Shown here: piece by piece, positions 8,906-17,739 of the stretch
Numbering within the stretch: the first letter of the stretch is position 1
Layout: every line of letters starts with the position of its first letter
NCBI GenBank assembly: GCA_027295505.1
Contig: JAPUKU010000089.1
Location: 1-48,042, forward strand
Length of the DNA stretch: 48,042 nt
Source: Acidobacteriota bacterium
GTDB lineage: Bacteria > Acidobacteriota > Polarisedimenticolia > JAPUKU01
Reading direction: 5' to 3'
Notes under the pieces: model-generated
What the model saw: only the letters and a program-made list of their open reading frames with translations
Database searches by the model: none
Told to the model about the DNA's origin: nothing
Translations under genes and position numbers: made by a program

Positions 8906-10009
8906 TCAGGCCGGCGGAGGGAGACTATACGCCGCCAGCCTGCCGTTTTCACGTACCAGGACCTGGGAGGACAGGTCGGTGGACGGTGGAACCTCCACCC
9001 CATCCTCGGTCACGACCCCCCGCAACCTGGAGCCGCGGCCGATGCGCGAACCTGCCATGAGCACCGCATCCTCCACATGGGCCCCCTCCTGCATCTCACA
9101 CCGGGGTCCGATGACGCAGCGGTGAAGGCGGGCGCCCACTCCGAGGATCGAATCTGGACCAATCCAGACCGGCGCTTCAAGCTGCGCGCTCTTGAGTCCC
9201 TTAACCCCTGGAGCGGCGAAGATGCCCGGCTCCACGGAGCGTTCGGCGGCGTCCGCTAAGCCCCCGCCGCTCAGCAGGTGCAGCGATGCCGCTAGATACA
9301 GGGCCGGGGTGCCGATCTCGTACCAGTCGGATTCGTCAGACAGAATGAATAGGCGCCGGCCCGCGGCCAGCGCCGCCGGATACACATCGTGGTTAATGTC
9401 AAATACACCGTCGCTCGGAAAGAACTCGAACAAATCCGGCTCGATGAGGTGAACACCCGTGAACACGTATTGCTTCAGGCCGCGGGGGGGAACCAGGGGA
9501 GAGCTCGGCCGACCCGCGATGCGCCAGAGGCGCCCATCTTCATCGGCTTCAAGAGGTCGGTATGGATCGCCGGGCTTGAGGGGCCGCGCCACCAGCGTTG
9601 CCAGGGCTTTGCTCCGGCGATGGGCCCGGACCAGGGATGCCAGGTCGCAGGATGAGAGAGAATCGCCGTTCAACAGAAAAAACGGAGCGCCTTCCAAAAA
9701 CTGCCGGGCTCGGGCCACCCCTCCTCCCGTCCCGAGCACCCGGGGTGATTCTTCCGAGTAGATCAGCTTCACCCTGTCCGGTACGCTGTCCTTGAGGGCC
9801 TCGCGCACGGTCTCCGGCCGGTGGTGCAGGTTGACCACCAGTTCATCGACGCCGGCGCCGATCAGGCGCCGCGCAATCTCCGAGACCAGGGGGCGGTTGA
9901 GGAGCGGCAGGGCCGGTTTTGCCCGCCGCAGGGTGAGAGGGCGCATGCGCTCGCCCAGCCCCGCGGCGAGAATCATGGCCCGGCGGGGGCTCACCGTGGG
10001 GTTTGTCAT
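8906..10009 (-). CDS. Sugar-1-phosphate nucleotidyltransferase with C-terminal left-handed beta-helix (MurU/GlmU/GMP-PP type)
   Basis: The N-terminal Rossmann-like domain has the nucleotide-binding signature LAAGLGERMRPLT with KPALPLLNRPL, then GTGGGVARA and the metal-binding LNGDS. From about residue 255 the sequence turns into hexapeptide-type repeats (APVWIGPDSILGVGARLH and following), a left-handed beta-helix. The enzyme should join a nucleoside triphosphate to a sugar 1-phosphate. Because an AmgK-like kinase follows, UDP-MurNAc or UDP-GlcNAc is a reasonable product. Known MurU is about 220 residues and lacks the beta-helix, so at 367 residues this is not a plain MurU, and GDP-mannose or dTDP/ADP-sugar synthesis is possible. 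The start overlaps the stop of the CYTH gene as ATGA. Confidence 0.85.
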   Translation of the reverse strand: MTNPTVSPRRAMILAAGLGERMRPLTLRRAKPALPLLNRPLVSEIARRLIGAGVDELVVNLHHRPETVREALKDSVPDRVKLIYSEESPRVLGTGGGVARARQFLEGAPFFLLNGDSLSSCDLASLVRAHRRSKALATLVARPLKPGDPYRPLEADEDGRLWRIAGRPSSPLVPPRGLKQYVFTGVHLIEPDLFEFFPSDGVFDINHDVYPAALAAGRRLFILSDESDWYEIGTPALYLAASLHLLSGGGLADAAERSVEPGIFAAPGVKGLKSAQLEAPVWIGPDSILGVGARLHRCVIGPRCEMQEGAHVEDAVLMAGSRIGRGSRLRGVVTEDGVEVPPSTDLSSQVLVRENGRLAAYSLPPPA

Positions 10010-10602
10010 GAACGCGAAGCAGCTGCCTTGCGCACGCTATCGGGAAACAATAGGTCCTGGTCCGGCAGGCCGCGCTCCCTCAAGTGCTGGATGTGGAGCG
10101 AACGGTAGTTCAGAAGAACATGCTCACCGGGCTTGTACCCCAGCTTGCGGGCCATGGTGTCGATGGCACGCTTGGGTCCTTCCAGCTCGATAAAGCAGCC
10201 GAACGGAAGCTCGTCGAGCATCACCTGCAGTCCGCCGGCCCGGTACACGGTGCGGAACTTCTGGTAGCGGTAGTTCGGAGTCAGCCCCAGGCGCCGGAAG
10301 ATCCGATCGAGGCCAGTAGGGTCATCCACGTGGATTTCGATCTCAGTTCGAACCTTCACGCCCGGCAGGAACTTCGGCGGCGGGCCTTTGTAGGTCAGGA
10401 GGGCTCCTTTGACACTCTGGCACAGGCGAAGGCGCAGCAGGTCACCGCGCCGTTCCAGCGATCGGGCCCCATCGTCGTACAGGGTGTTCTCCTCGAAATG
10501 GCGCTTGTTCTGAATCTTTGCCCGCACCTTTTTGAGACGGCGCAAGGCTTCAGCCACCGATGGAGAGCGAAGCTTGATTTCGATTTCGACTCTTTCTACC
10601 AT
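10006..10602 (-). CDS. CYTH domain protein (class IV adenylate cyclase/triphosphatase fold)
   Basis: The 198-residue protein opens with the CYTH signature EIEIKL (ExExK) and has the alternating basic and acidic strands of the triphosphate tunnel fold: FEENTLYDDG, LLRLRLC, LTYKGPP, TEIEIHVDD, YRAGGLQVMLDELPFG and FIELEG. Members hydrolyse inorganic or thiamine triphosphate or cyclise ATP; the substrate cannot be told from sequence. Its stop overlaps the start of the nucleotidyltransferase gene, so the two are translationally coupled. It starts 27 bp after the GGDEF regulator. A role as a triphosphatase or nucleotide-signal enzyme serving the downstream sugar-nucleotide genes is inference. Confidence 0.88.
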   Translation of the reverse strand: MVERVEIEIKLRSPSVAEALRRLKKVRAKIQNKRHFEENTLYDDGARSLERRGDLLRLRLCQSVKGALLTYKGPPPKFLPGVKVRTEIEIHVDDPTGLDRIFRRLGLTPNYRYQKFRTVYRAGGLQVMLDELPFGCFIELEGPKRAIDTMARKLGYKPGEHVLLNYRSLHIQHLRERGLPDQDLLFPDSVRKAAASRS

Positions 10603-10629
10603 GGATACCAGGTTCCGGGTGGGAGATCC

Positions 10630-11613
10630 TTAGCGTGTGTGCCGTGTGACGCTGCGCGACCGCGTGCTCTGGCCGCGGGAGACCACGATACGGTTGCGAC
10701 CGAGCCGCTTCGCCTCGTAGAGGGCAGCATCAGCTGCTTCCAGAAGGGTCGTCTCGTTTCGCACGCTGCGATTACGGGGGAACGTTGCTAGCCCGAGGCT
10801 GACCGTGATGCGCTCGGTGCGGTTGTCGACGACGAACTTGTGCTTCTCAACGGCGGATCGAATGCGCTCAGCCACCGTAGTGGCCTGCGCCCCATCCGTG
10901 TGAGGGCAGAGGATGGCAAACTCCTCGCCGCCGTAGCGAGCCACGAAATCGGTCTCACGGGCTCCCTCTCGCAGGACCTGGCCGAGCTCACGGAGGATCC
11001 GATCCCCCTTCAGATGTCCGAAGCGGTCATTGAGCCGCTTGAAGTGATCCAGGTCGAGCATCAGGCAGGTTAGATGGCTGTCATACCGTTTGGCGCGCTT
11101 GAACTCCTCGGTGACCCGCTCGCAGAAGTGCCGGTAGTTGAACAGGCCCGTCTTCTCGTCCGTGATGAGCGTTTGCTTGAGCCGTTCATTGACTTCCTTG
11201 AGTCTCGCGTTGGTGCGCTCCAGGGCATGGTATAGATCACGCTTCTCGAGCATGGTCGAAATGCGCGCATCCACTTCCTCGAAGTTGAAAGGCTTGGTGA
11301 TGTAATCGTCGGCGCCGGCGCGAAGACCCCGGATCTTGTCGGCACTGGAGCGGCGGGCGGTCAGCATGATGATAGGCACACGCCGCGACGCCTTGTCCCC
11401 CCGCAGGCGCCGGGCCACCTCGATGCCGTCCAGGTCGGGCATTAAAACGTCGAGCAGGATCAGATCGGGAGGGCGTTCGTGAACTTTGCGCAGGGCCTGC
11501 TCGCCAGAGCTTGCGGCCTCGACCCGGTACCCTTTGCGGCCCAGCCAGTCGGAGAGCGCCGCGACGTTATCCTTCGCATCGTCCACCACCAGGATCCGGT
11601 AATCGTTGCCCAT
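10630..11613 (-). CDS. Response regulator with diguanylate cyclase (GGDEF) output
   Basis: The 327-residue protein has a CheY-like receiver (LVVDDAKDN at 8-16, phosphoacceptor D55 in LLDVLMPD, conserved lysine in YITKPF near 107), a coiled linker (about 118-150) and a GGDEF domain with an intact active site GGEEF at 228-232. The inhibitory I-site RETD (219-222) is five residues upstream, so product feedback control is expected. It should make cyclic di-GMP when phosphorylated; no histidine kinase is nearby. It is the first gene of the minus-strand group that includes the CYTH and sugar-nucleotide genes. Candidate promoter elements lie about 160 bp upstream, leaving a long GC-rich leader. Confidence 0.93.
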   Translation of the reverse strand: MGNDYRILVVDDAKDNVAALSDWLGRKGYRVEAASSGEQALRKVHERPPDLILLDVLMPDLDGIEVARRLRGDKASRRVPIIMLTARRSSADKIRGLRAGADDYITKPFNFEEVDARISTMLEKRDLYHALERTNARLKEVNERLKQTLITDEKTGLFNYRHFCERVTEEFKRAKRYDSHLTCLMLDLDHFKRLNDRFGHLKGDRILRELGQVLREGARETDFVARYGGEEFAILCPHTDGAQATTVAERIRSAVEKHKFVVDNRTERITVSLGLATFPRNRSVRNETTLLEAADAALYEAKRLGRNRIVVSRGQSTRSRSVTRHTR

Positions 11614-11712
11614 GGTCCCCGTCCCGATATTGCGAGCGCCGTGCTCGCCTAGCCGGTCGCCAGCTGCGGTGGGTCAGGCCCGCCCCCTGGGTTGATGGGG
11701 CCTGCTATTCGG

Positions 11713-11734
11713 CCGGCCGCTGCCCTGCGGCCGG
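11713..11734 (-). other. Strong GC hairpin in the leader of the GGDEF gene, downstream of ftsZ
   Basis: CCGGCCGC (11713-11720) and GCGGCCGG (11727-11734) form a perfect eight-base-pair stem with a six-base loop. On the minus strand it lies about 180 bp after the ftsZ stop and 100 bp before the GGDEF ATG. No T-run follows on either strand. It could help terminate the dcw transcript or act as a leader structure. I see no match to the conserved core of the GEMM-I c-di-GMP riboswitch. The rest of the 299-bp gap (11614-11912) holds the promoter described separately and nothing else I recognise. Confidence 0.45.
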
Positions 11735-11776
11735 TGAATCAGGGGAAGTCGGCCGGAGGGCCTCCGATTGAGGGGG

Positions 11777-11806
11777 ATTATAGCCCAGCCTCTTAAAACT
11801 TGGAAA
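11777..11806 (-). promoter_or_regulatory. Candidate promoter of the GGDEF-CYTH-nucleotidyltransferase-kinase-rmuC group
   Basis: On the minus strand a perfect TATAAT (11782-11777) is preceded, after 18 bp, by TTTCCA (11806-11801), a four-of-six match to TTGACA. It lies between ftsZ and the GGDEF gene and would start a transcript with a leader of about 155 bases. Confidence 0.45.
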
Positions 11807-11912
11807 AAATCAACTCAACTTGTGGCCAGAAGGGTCCAGTTTGAGCCTGGTGATTCCATTTTTTCCGATACCCACACAGGGCTCACTCTGACCCCCAGCC
11901 ACATCTCTTGCT

Positions 11913-13271
11913 CTAGTCCGCCTGCTGTTTACGCAGGAATGCGGGTATGTCGAGGTCGTCGGCCCGGCCAGCATACTGAGGCTGGCTGGAGGCATCCCCC
12001 CGCCGGGAGAAGAACGAGAACGGTCGGGAAGAGCGTGCACGGCCGGCAGCCCGCTCGCCCCCGCCCTGCTGAGCGGGTTCGGCGAGAGCGCCGTCCATTT
12101 CTCCAGCCGTCTCGGCTGGGTGGTTCGCCGGCTCTATTGCTGGCGGTCTGGGAGCGTGTGACTTGGTGCCGTCCGCATTCTCCCGGGCCCCGGTCGGGAT
12201 GAGGCCCGGTGCCCGGGACGAATGGGGTCTCACAGCGACTCCTCGCATCCCTCCCTCGATTACCCCCTCGAGCTCGCTGTGGAAGCCGGTAGCGATGACG
12301 GTTACCTTGATGCAATCGTCGAACGCCTTGTCGATCACCGTGCCGAAAATGATGTTCGCTTCAGGATGCGCCGCATCATGAACCACCGTCGAAGCCTCAG
12401 AGACCTCATGCAGCGTCATGCTGGGACCGCCCGTTATATTGATCAACACCCCCTGAGCACCATTGATCGAGGTGTCCTCTAACAGCGGAGATGAGATGGC
12501 ACGCTGAGCAGCTTCCGTTGCCCGGTTTTCTCCGCGCGCCACGCCGGTTCCCATGAGAGCCATGCCCATACCGGACATGATGGTTCGCACGTCGGCGAAG
12601 TCCAGGTTGATCTCTCCCGGTACCGTGATCAGGTCACTGATCCCCTGCACCGCCTGCCGGAGTATGTCATCCGCGATCAGAAAGGCATCGGTGAGTGTCG
12701 TGGTCCGCTCCACCGTGTGCAGAAGTTTCTCGTTCGGGATGGCGATGACCGTGTCCACGGCCTCTCGCAGCTCTGTGAGGCCGCGCTCCGCCTGGGCGCG
12801 CCGGCGTTTGCCCTCGAACTGGAATGGCTTCGTGACCACGGCCACGACAAGAGCGCCGAGCTCGCTCGCCAGACTAGCAATCACCGGAGTGGCGCCGGTG
12901 CCGGTGCCCCCACCCAGACCGGCGGCGATGAACACCATGTCGGCTCCGTCCAGCGCCTCGATGAGCTTCTCGGTGTCCTCCAGCGCTGCCTGGCGGCCGA
13001 CCTCCGGGTTGGCGCCGGCGCCCAGGCCCTTGGTGAGCTTGTTGCCCATCTGCACCTTGAGCGGCGCCAGACAGCTCTTCAACGCCTGGCAGTCGGTGTT
13101 CGCGGTTATGAATTCCACGCCTCGCAGGTTGGCCGCGATCATGCGGTTGACCGCGTTGCCACCGCCGCCGCCAACACCAATCACTCTGATGCGGGCTCCG
13201 ATCACCGGATCATCACTGAACTGAACCTTCGGACTCGCGCGCTTCGCATCGTCATCTGACATGGTGATCAT
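11913..13271 (-). CDS. ftsZ: FtsZ, cell division GTPase
   Basis: Tubulin-like GTPase that forms the Z ring. The 452-residue protein has the N-terminal nucleotide motif [15 protein letters not shown], the tubulin signature [12 protein letters not shown] and the catalytic T7-loop region ([11 protein letters not shown]). A long disordered linker rich in Pro, Ala and Arg follows (about 340-435), and the end is a conserved C-terminal peptide ([10 protein letters not shown]) that binds FtsA and other tethers. The start at 13271 (MITMSDDD) has GAGGAGGT just upstream; the internal ATG at 13262 is also possible. It is the last gene of the dcw cluster, nine bases after ftsA. Confidence 0.98.
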   Translation of the reverse strand: MITMSDDDAKRASPKVQFSDDPVIGARIRVIGVGGGGGNAVNRMIAANLRGVEFITANTDCQALKSCLAPLKVQMGNKLTKGLGAGANPEVGRQAALEDTEKLIEALDGADMVFIAAGLGGGTGTGATPVIASLASELGALVVAVVTKPFQFEGKRRRAQAERGLTELREAVDTVIAIPNEKLLHTVERTTTLTDAFLIADDILRQAVQGISDLITVPGEINLDFADVRTIMSGMGMALMGTGVARGENRATEAAQRAISSPLLEDTSINGAQGVLINITGGPSMTLHEVSEASTVVHDAAHPEANIIFGTVIDKAFDDCIKVTVIATGFHSELEGVIEGGMRGVAVRPHSSRAPGLIPTGARENADGTKSHAPRPPAIEPANHPAETAGEMDGALAEPAQQGGGERAAGRARSSRPFSFFSRRGDASSQPQYAGRADDLDIPAFLRKQQAD

Positions 13272-13280
13272 GGGACCTCC

Positions 13281-14519
13281 TCAAAACAGCCCGGCGAACC
13301 ACTCGCGCAGGCGGTATGTCATACGTGCCATGGCCCAGGGCGGGGCATGCAGCATGTGCTCCGCCGATCGCTGATTCATCAAACCATACAAAGCCAAACC
13401 TATCCCGGTGCCGTACACCGGGCTGCTCACCATATCCGTCAGGCCTCCGATGTCGCGTGGGGAACCACACCTGACGGGCAGATTCAGTGTCTGCTCAGCC
13501 ATTTCGACCAGGCCTTCCAGCATCGAGCCTCCACCGGTGAGTACCATCCCCGCGTGCAGCTCGGAGAAATATCCAGAGCGCTCGATTTCCTGCCGCAAGA
13601 GGCTCAGGACTTCCTCCGCCCGCGGCTGGATGATCTCGCACAGAGTCCGCCGGGACATGATCCGCGGTCGGCGGCCTCCTACGGTCGACACCTCCAGGGT
13701 TTCTTCCTGTTCGACAATTGAGGAGAGTGCGCAACCGAACCTCTTCTTGATTTTCTCGGCCTCAGGAATGGGCGTGCGCAGCCCCACCGCGATGTCGTTC
13801 GTGAGGTGATCGCCACCCGTCGGCAGCACCGCCGTATGACAGATGGTGCCACGCTCGAAGATGGCCATGTCGGTAGTTCCGCCCCCTATGTCCACCAGCG
13901 CAACCCCCAGCTCGCGTTCATCCTGGGTGAGCACGGCATGGGAGGTAGCCAGAGGCTCGAGCACAGCCTCGATCACCTCAATGCCGGTCCTGTTTACGCA
14001 GGTCACCAGGTTCTGAACCGCGCTCACCGAGGCTGTAACGATGTGCACGTTCGCTTCCAGCCTGGATCCAGACATGCTGCGAGGGTTGGAGATGCCGTTC
14101 TGGTCATCCACCAGGAATTCTTGCGGCACGGCGTGGAAGACGGAACGGTCGGGAGGCAAAGACACCGCCTGGGCCGCCTCAAGCACCCGACGGATATCCT
14201 CATCCGAGATCTCATTGTCGCGGCCGGTGATGGGTATCACGCCACGGCTGTTGAAGCCGCGAATGTGGCCCCCCGCCATGCCGACGTAGGCCCTCTCGAT
14301 CGAGATGCCGGCCATGAGCTCGGCTTCCTCGACGGCGCGCTTGATTGAATCAACAGTGGCTTCCAGGTTGACCACCACTCCCTTGCGCAGGCCGTGAGAA
14401 GGAGTGCAGCCGAGACCCAGCATGTCCATCCCACCGGAATCACTCGCTTCGCCGACAACAACGCAGATTTTTGTGGTTCCGATGTCGATGCCCACACAGG
14501 GGCTATCGTTCTTCTTCAT
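13281..14519 (-). CDS. ftsA: FtsA, actin-like cell division protein
   Basis: Actin-fold ATPase that anchors FtsZ filaments to the membrane and recruits later division proteins. The 412-residue sequence shows the phosphate-1 motif GIDIGTTKICVVVGE, the SHS2/1C insertion (GMAGGHIRGFNSRG), the second phosphate motif LVDIGGGTTDM and a late GGGSMLEGL. The C-terminus is amphipathic and basic/aromatic (MTYRLREWFAGLF), the expected membrane-targeting helix. Its ATG overlaps the ftsQ stop (ATGA) and its stop precedes ftsZ by nine bases. Confidence 0.97.
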   Translation of the reverse strand: MKKNDSPCVGIDIGTTKICVVVGEASDSGGMDMLGLGCTPSHGLRKGVVVNLEATVDSIKRAVEEAELMAGISIERAYVGMAGGHIRGFNSRGVIPITGRDNEISDEDIRRVLEAAQAVSLPPDRSVFHAVPQEFLVDDQNGISNPRSMSGSRLEANVHIVTASVSAVQNLVTCVNRTGIEVIEAVLEPLATSHAVLTQDERELGVALVDIGGGTTDMAIFERGTICHTAVLPTGGDHLTNDIAVGLRTPIPEAEKIKKRFGCALSSIVEQEETLEVSTVGGRRPRIMSRRTLCEIIQPRAEEVLSLLRQEIERSGYFSELHAGMVLTGGGSMLEGLVEMAEQTLNLPVRCGSPRDIGGLTDMVSSPVYGTGIGLALYGLMNQRSAEHMLHAPPWAMARMTYRLREWFAGLF

Positions 14520-15331
14520 TCGCTCCTTTCCCCCCTTCTCCAGGGTTTCAAGGCGATCTGATCTCTCCAGCGCAAATCAACCGCAGACAGAGATCCAAAA
14601 TGGCGCTCAATCTCGTTCTGGTGTTGAATGTACTTGCTCAGATTGCGACTGGCGTCTTCGCGACTGAGCCAGACCTGCCAGGGGCTGGTGGCTCTATGAA
14701 GAACCACAGCTCCGGGCACGGAGAGGTCAACGTACGAAAGATTGCTCAGCAACTCCGGAGCCGTGCGTGTCACCCGGGCGAGCGCAGCTAGTCCGGTCGC
14801 AGCGTGACGCGCGAAATCCCTCTTTTCTTGCGAGCGAATCCCCCTCAGTACTGGCATCTTTGCGGTCTGTGCGGTAGGTTCTTCGATGGGCCAGCCTTCC
14901 GTGTCAATCAGGACCCGCTTGCCGCGAAACCTGCCCCAGGCTGCGGGCCGGCGTTCCTGCACGGTCACCTGCAGGGTTCCAGGCAGCCAGCGCTTGATGA
15001 CGACGCGGCGCACCCAGGGATCATTCTCGAGCCGGCGGGCCAGTGCGGAGAGATCAATATCGAAAATGCGGGCTCCGACCAGGCCCCGCATGCGTCCGTG
15101 CAGGCGGGAGTGAAGTTCCTCCGAGGCCCGGCTGACGGTCAGATGATGCACCTGAAAATACTCAGAATTTGTCAGCTGTGTGAGTACCTGAACTACTCCG
15201 ACCGCTACCATCGAAAGGATTATGACCCCGAAAAGAAATTTCCCCAGACGCCGCAACCAGCCCGCTTTTCGGCGGGGGATGGATCGGCGCGACCGCCGGC
15301 CGCGCATGAACACGGGTTGCGACGCCGCCAT
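14516..15331 (-). CDS. ftsQ: FtsQ/DivIB, division protein with POTRA domain
   Basis: Bitopic membrane protein of the FtsQBL subcomplex that controls septal peptidoglycan synthesis. The 271 residues comprise a strongly basic cytoplasmic N-terminus (about 1-28), one membrane helix (about 31-52), a POTRA domain starting near FQVHHLTVSRASEEL and a beta domain with the typical WVRRVVIKRWLPGTLQVTVQERRP stretch spread over its first strands. Position between murB and ftsA is the canonical dcw place. It overlaps ftsA by four bases. Confidence 0.93.
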   Translation of the reverse strand: MAASQPVFMRGRRSRRSIPRRKAGWLRRLGKFLFGVIILSMVAVGVVQVLTQLTNSEYFQVHHLTVSRASEELHSRLHGRMRGLVGARIFDIDLSALARRLENDPWVRRVVIKRWLPGTLQVTVQERRPAAWGRFRGKRVLIDTEGWPIEEPTAQTAKMPVLRGIRSQEKRDFARHAATGLAALARVTRTAPELLSNLSYVDLSVPGAVVLHRATSPWQVWLSREDASRNLSKYIQHQNEIERHFGSLSAVDLRWRDQIALKPWRRGERSE

Positions 15332-15334
15332 GGC

Positions 15335-16336
15335 TCAGGACCGCGACCAGACCCGCACTTCCTCTTGCAGGAGGACACCGGTCTGGCGCTGGACTTGCTC
15401 TTTCACCTCCTCAATCAGAGCACGCGCATCCGCAGAAGTCGCTCCACCGCGGTTGACGATGAAGTTGGCGTGCACGGGTGAGATTTCGGCATTGCCCCGC
15501 CGCCGGCCTTTCAGGCCGCAGCGATCGATGAGGCTGCCCGCGGAGGGTCCCTCGAGCGGGTTTCTGAAAATGCATCCGGCGCTCTCCTCGCTCAGGGGCT
15601 GGGTCTGCCGACGGTGGCTCCGGTAAGTCTCGAGGGTACGACCAAGCTCCTCCGGATCGCCTTCCTTCAGGAGGAAAACCGCCTCCAGCACCAGCGCGCC
15701 CATGGAACTGAACACCGAGCGCCGGTAGGAGAAGTCTTCCGGCTGCACATCGTGCTCCTGCTTTCGTCCGTCCGGATGGATCAGGATCACGCGCACCGTG
15801 TGTTTGCCGACCGATCCCTCAAAGGCGCCGGCGTTCATGGTCACGGCTCCTCCTATGCTTCCCGGAATGCCTTCGGCGAACTCCAGCCCGCAGAGGCCGT
15901 GCGAAACGAGCCAGCGCGTAAAACCGGGCAGAGCCGTTCCTGCGGAGACACGCACGCGATCCCCTCCCTCGAGTTGCGGCTCGCGCCGAAGCCGGGCGGT
16001 GCACACCACCGGCTCCGGCACCCCACGATCGTCAATCAACAGGTTGCTGCCGGCTCCCAGCCATCGTGGTGAGAGTCCCAGAGAGTGCAGTCCCCTCAGC
16101 AGGGGCTGAACCTGGTCGACGCGCTGAGGTGTCAGGAGCGCAGGCGTGGGGCCGCCGATGCTCAGCCGGGTGAGGGGAGCCAGTGAAGCGTTTTCCTGAA
16201 GCCCCACACCCACGTCGCGCGCCAGCTCCAGCAGCCGCTCGTGTGTCACCAGTTTTTCCTCCCCGGCGTGCGCGGATCGCGTTGGCCGTGTAGTTCCGAG
16301 CCCCTGTGCGGTTGCGGCCCAGGACGGAGCGCTCAT
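15335..16336 (-). CDS. murB: MurB, UDP-N-acetylenolpyruvoylglucosamine reductase
   Basis: FAD enzyme that reduces the enolpyruvyl group with NADPH to give UDP-MurNAc. The 333-residue protein shows LGAGSNLLIDD, the FAD-binding GIPGSIGGAVTMNAGAF, a tyrosine-rich YRRSVF segment and the C-terminal active-site block SAGCIFRNP. The usual proton-donating serine of this block is a cysteine here, a variant known in some type II MurB proteins. The C-terminus contains HANFIVNRGGA with the catalytic glutamate near EEVRVW. The extra 28 residues before LVTHERLLELA may be real or the start may lie further in; the ATG at 16336 overlaps the murC stop (ATGA). Confidence 0.96.
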   Translation of the reverse strand: MSAPSWAATAQGLGTTRPTRSAHAGEEKLVTHERLLELARDVGVGLQENASLAPLTRLSIGGPTPALLTPQRVDQVQPLLRGLHSLGLSPRWLGAGSNLLIDDRGVPEPVVCTARLRREPQLEGGDRVRVSAGTALPGFTRWLVSHGLCGLEFAEGIPGSIGGAVTMNAGAFEGSVGKHTVRVILIHPDGRKQEHDVQPEDFSYRRSVFSSMGALVLEAVFLLKEGDPEELGRTLETYRSHRRQTQPLSEESAGCIFRNPLEGPSAGSLIDRCGLKGRRRGNAEISPVHANFIVNRGGATSADARALIEEVKEQVQRQTGVLLQEEVRVWSRS

Positions 16337-17733
16337 ACGGTCCCTCTTGCAGACCGCAGCTTCTGCGGTGTCAGGCGATCCAGCAGGAGATCGGCAGCCT
16401 TGCTGATGTCACCGGCGCCCAGGGTCAGGATCAGATCGCCGGATCGAGCGCGGCGGATTGCCTCGTCCACCGCTTCTGAGACACTACGCACTGCAATGAC
16501 CTCGCCGGGATGACGTTCGGCTATTCGGGCCGCCAGAGACGATCCTGTCACCCCGGGCCGGGGCAATTCACCCGCGGCGTAAATGTCGGTGGCGATCACC
16601 ACGTCCGCGTCACCGAAGCACGAAGCAAACTCCTCGCTCAACCCCTGCACACGGCTGTAGCGGTGCGGCTGGAAGAGCACGATCAGTCGTTTGGCCCATC
16701 GCTCACGGATACCGGCCAGGGTGGCGCGAATCTCGGTGGGATGATGTCCGTAGTCGTCCACCACGAGCACTCCAGCAACCTCACCGCGGGATTGCAGCCG
16801 GCGGTCGGCGCCCGAAAACTGTGACAGTGCCCTGCACAGCACATCGGGCTTCACGTCCAGCTCCAGTGCGACCAGCGCGGCGGCCAGCGCATTGAGCACG
16901 TTGTGACGGCCGGGGGCTCGAAGCCGCACCTCACCCAGGTTTCGGCCGCGGTGATTCAGCTGGAAGATTGTGGCTTCGGCGTCCACTCTCACCTCCAGAG
17001 CCCGCAGATCCGCCTCCGCGTCCACCCCGTAGGTGATGTGTCGGCGCTCCAGGCGACTCAGAATAGCGCGCACACCTGGATCGTCGGCGCAGACCACTCC
17101 CACTCCGTAGAACGGAACCTTGTTGAGAAAGTCGACGAAAGCTTTCTGTAACTCTCCGTAGCCGGCGTAATGATCGAGGTGTTCATGATCGATGTTGGTG
17201 ACGACCGCGACTGCCGGAGCCAGGTGCAGGAAAGATCCATCGCTCTCGTCCGCTTCCGCCACCATGAGCTCGCTGTTTCCGAGCCGTGCGCTGCTGTCCA
17301 GGATGTTGAGACGTCCGCCGATCACCAGCGTCGGATCGAGATCAGCCGCCGACAGGATTTGCGCCAGCATAGCGGTCGTGGTCGTTTTTCCGTGGGAGCC
17401 AGCAACGGCGACGCCGAACTTGAGACGCATCAGTTCAGCGAGCATCTCGGCGCGGGGGAGAACCGGAATTCCCAGACGGCGGGCTTCCTGGATTTCCGGA
17501 TTGTCGGAACGCACCGCAGAGGAGACCACGACGGCCTGCGCGCCTTTGATGTGACTCGGATCGTGGCTGATCCACACGGTTGCACCCAGAGAACGCAGGC
17601 GGCGTACGGACTCACCTTCTTTGAGATCGGATCCAGTGATTTGCACCTGCATGTTGAGCAGCACTTCGGCGATGCCGCTCATGCCGATGCCACCGATTCC
17701 GATGAAGTGCAGACGCTGGGGTTTGCGGAACAT
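16333..17733 (-). CDS. murC: MurC, UDP-N-acetylmuramate-L-alanine ligase
   Basis: ATP-dependent Mur ligase adding L-alanine to UDP-MurNAc, the first amino acid of the stem peptide. The 466-residue protein has the N-terminal Rossmann motif FIGIGGIGMSG, the ATP loop AGSHGKTTTTAML (near 110), EADESDGSFL and NIDHEHLDHY of the central domain, and DDYGHHPTEIRATL of the C-terminal domain. It starts six bases after murG and overlaps murB by four bases. Confidence 0.98.
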   Translation of the reverse strand: MFRKPQRLHFIGIGGIGMSGIAEVLLNMQVQITGSDLKEGESVRRLRSLGATVWISHDPSHIKGAQAVVVSSAVRSDNPEIQEARRLGIPVLPRAEMLAELMRLKFGVAVAGSHGKTTTTAMLAQILSAADLDPTLVIGGRLNILDSSARLGNSELMVAEADESDGSFLHLAPAVAVVTNIDHEHLDHYAGYGELQKAFVDFLNKVPFYGVGVVCADDPGVRAILSRLERRHITYGVDAEADLRALEVRVDAEATIFQLNHRGRNLGEVRLRAPGRHNVLNALAAALVALELDVKPDVLCRALSQFSGADRRLQSRGEVAGVLVVDDYGHHPTEIRATLAGIRERWAKRLIVLFQPHRYSRVQGLSEEFASCFGDADVVIATDIYAAGELPRPGVTGSSLAARIAERHPGEVIAVRSVSEAVDEAIRRARSGDLILTLGAGDISKAADLLLDRLTPQKLRSARGTV

Positions 17734-17739
17734 CGTGTG

